DNA of 64,000 bases. Origin: Pyropia haitanensis (lineage: Eukaryota; Rhodophyta; Bangiophyceae; Bangiales; Bangiaceae). Both the position numbers and the translations under genes were made by a program. The DNA is taken from NCBI GenBank assembly GCA_008729055.1, contig SDUX01000005.1:2054875-2118874 (forward strand). Reading direction: 5' to 3'. Below the pieces are notes generated by a model. That model did no database searches and was not told the DNA's origin. It saw nothing but the letters and a program-made list of their open reading frames with translations. Shown here in pieces: positions 63,051 to 64,000 of the stretch (positions are counted from its first letter, which is position 1; every line of letters starts with the position of its first letter).

Positions 63051-64000
63051 AGGTACGGCGTCGTCCCCGGCGGCAGCGGGCGGCGGCGACGGTGACGGCG
63101 GCGGCCGCACCGCCCCGCCCTCACCTTCCCCCCCCCCTTCGGTGAGCGGCGACACGCGGCGGTCGTCGCGGAGGACGCGGGCGCCGAGCTTGGCCTTCTC
63201 CGCCGCAAAGTAGAGGATGCGCTCCTCGCACGTGTGGCGGGTGGCGAGCCGGAACACCGTCACCGGCCGCGTCTGGCCGATGCGGTGCACCCGGTCCTGT
63301 GCCTGGCGGTCCATCGCCGGGTTCCAGTCGGAATCAAACATGACGACGACGCACGCCTGCTGCAGGTTGAGGCCGACGCCGCCCGCGCGCGTCGACACGA
63401 GCAGCACCCGCTTCCCGTCGTGCGCGTCGGCAAACCGCCGCACCACGTACTTGCGGCGGCCAAAACCCGTGTGCCCGTCGAGGCGCAGGTACGGGCGGCG
63501 GCGGTAGGTGAGGAGGTCCTCGAGCAGGTCGAGCGTCTCGGTCCACTGGGAAAAGACGACGACGCGGTCGCCGACGGCGGCGGCGGCGGCGAGGATCTTG
63601 TCCAGCATCGCGGTCTTGCCAGAGTCCGCAACGAGCGCGTGCGTCAGCTGCCCGGGGTGGGTGTCAAACGCGCGGAGCAGCGCGGGGTGGTTGCACACCT
63701 TGCGCAGCTGGATGAGCGTGTTGTGCGCGCTCACGGGGCGAAACGTTGCGGCGGCGGCCGTCGCGACGCCGGCCGCGTCGGCCGCCGCCCCCTCCCCGGC
63801 TCCGTTGGTGGCCGCCCGGGCAACAGACATGACGCTCGCGTCCGCCTCGAGCACCGCCCGGTACGCCCGGTGCTGCAGCGGCGACAGCGGCACAAACACG
63901 AGGCGCTCCGTCTTGGGCGGCAGGCCCAGCGACACGCTCGCCTTGGTCCGCCGCAGCATCAGCACGCCGAGCAGCTGGTGCGCCGCGTCCACCAGCTCCG
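61290..64000 (-). CDS. SNF2-family ATPase, C-terminal part (partial; start lies beyond the window)
   Basis: This is the second helicase lobe of a SNF2 remodeller. It reads MLRRTKASVSLGLPPKTE at the start, then IQLRKVCNHPALL, VVVFSQWTETLDLLEDLL, YLRLDGHTG, VSTRAGGVGLNLQQA and DSDWNPAMDRQAQDRVHRIG. The last includes the arginine-finger motif and matches ISWI/CHD-like enzymes. The frame is open to the window edge, so the first lobe lies beyond 64000. The C-terminal 500 residues are Ala/Pro-rich but hold Cys/His clusters: RRRCCVCERA, then CMVCPNVIHWVCHPP and YRCPQHRCATCERS..YRCAACPRSWCDDC. The latter two look like an extended PHD-type histone-reader module interrupted by Ala insertions. The protein ends in GGAAGG repeats (15-bp DNA repeats near 61310-61365). 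Confidence 0.88.

Noticed and set aside
61752..63095. 447-residue plus-strand ORF opposite the SNF2 gene
   Set aside because: Gly/Arg-rich shadow frame of the SNF2 coding strand.

Overview
The window reads as nuclear DNA of a photosynthetic eukaryote with very high GC content. The genes have eukaryotic families, spliceosomal GT-AG introns that are few and short (144 to 380 nt), Kozak-like ATG contexts, a thylakoid-lumen PsbP protein with a plastid transit and twin-arginine presequence, a mitochondrial ADP/ATP carrier, an RBR ubiquitin ligase, a SNF2 ATPase, a bZIP factor and XRN2. Extreme GC with few introns and proteins padded by Ala, Gly and Pro runs best fits a bangiophyte red alga such as Porphyra/Pyropia. 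That assignment is inference from style, not from a marker. Long G and C homopolymers are everywhere and break several reading frames, so some frameshifts are probably sequence errors.

Layout. 1-8.5 kb: short tandem repeats, then a large imperfect palindrome. Its arms (about 1510-4157 and 6507-8470) each carry an array of a 340-bp unit, 5.4 units on the left and 3.4 on the right, around a 2.35-kb loop that encodes a divergent histone H3. 8.5-11.1 kb: an 870-residue Pro/Ala-rich orphan ORF whose putative TATA box lies inside the right arm. 14.0-15.9 kb: a GT77-like nucleotide-sugar transferase. 17.57-28.16 kb: two copies of a segmental duplication, each holding a one-intron gene for an orphan secretory-pathway membrane protein. 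28-33.6 kb: GC-rich DNA with no gene I can support. 33.6-36.6 kb: a bZIP transcription factor. 37.6-40.5 kb (minus): a nuclear-type protein with two BRK-like repeats. 41-44 kb: less GC-rich DNA with a possible transposase remnant.

From 44 kb onward the DNA is gene-dense: psbP-like (minus), XRN2 (plus, divergent from psbP), a secreted Cys-rich protein (plus), the ADP/ATP carrier (minus), a low-complexity orphan (plus, divergent from the carrier), a 91-residue coiled-coil protein (minus), an RBR E3 ligase with C-terminal C2H2 fingers (plus) and the C-terminal part of a SNF2 ATPase that runs out of the window (minus).

The genes do not form a pathway; they are independent eukaryotic transcription units, several arranged head to head. 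The most unusual items are the H3 variant inside the palindrome, the FUS-like prion-like tail on XRN2, the RBR-C2H2 fusion, the double BRK-like protein and the duplicated orphan membrane-protein gene. No rRNA, tRNA or CRISPR array was recognised by eye.
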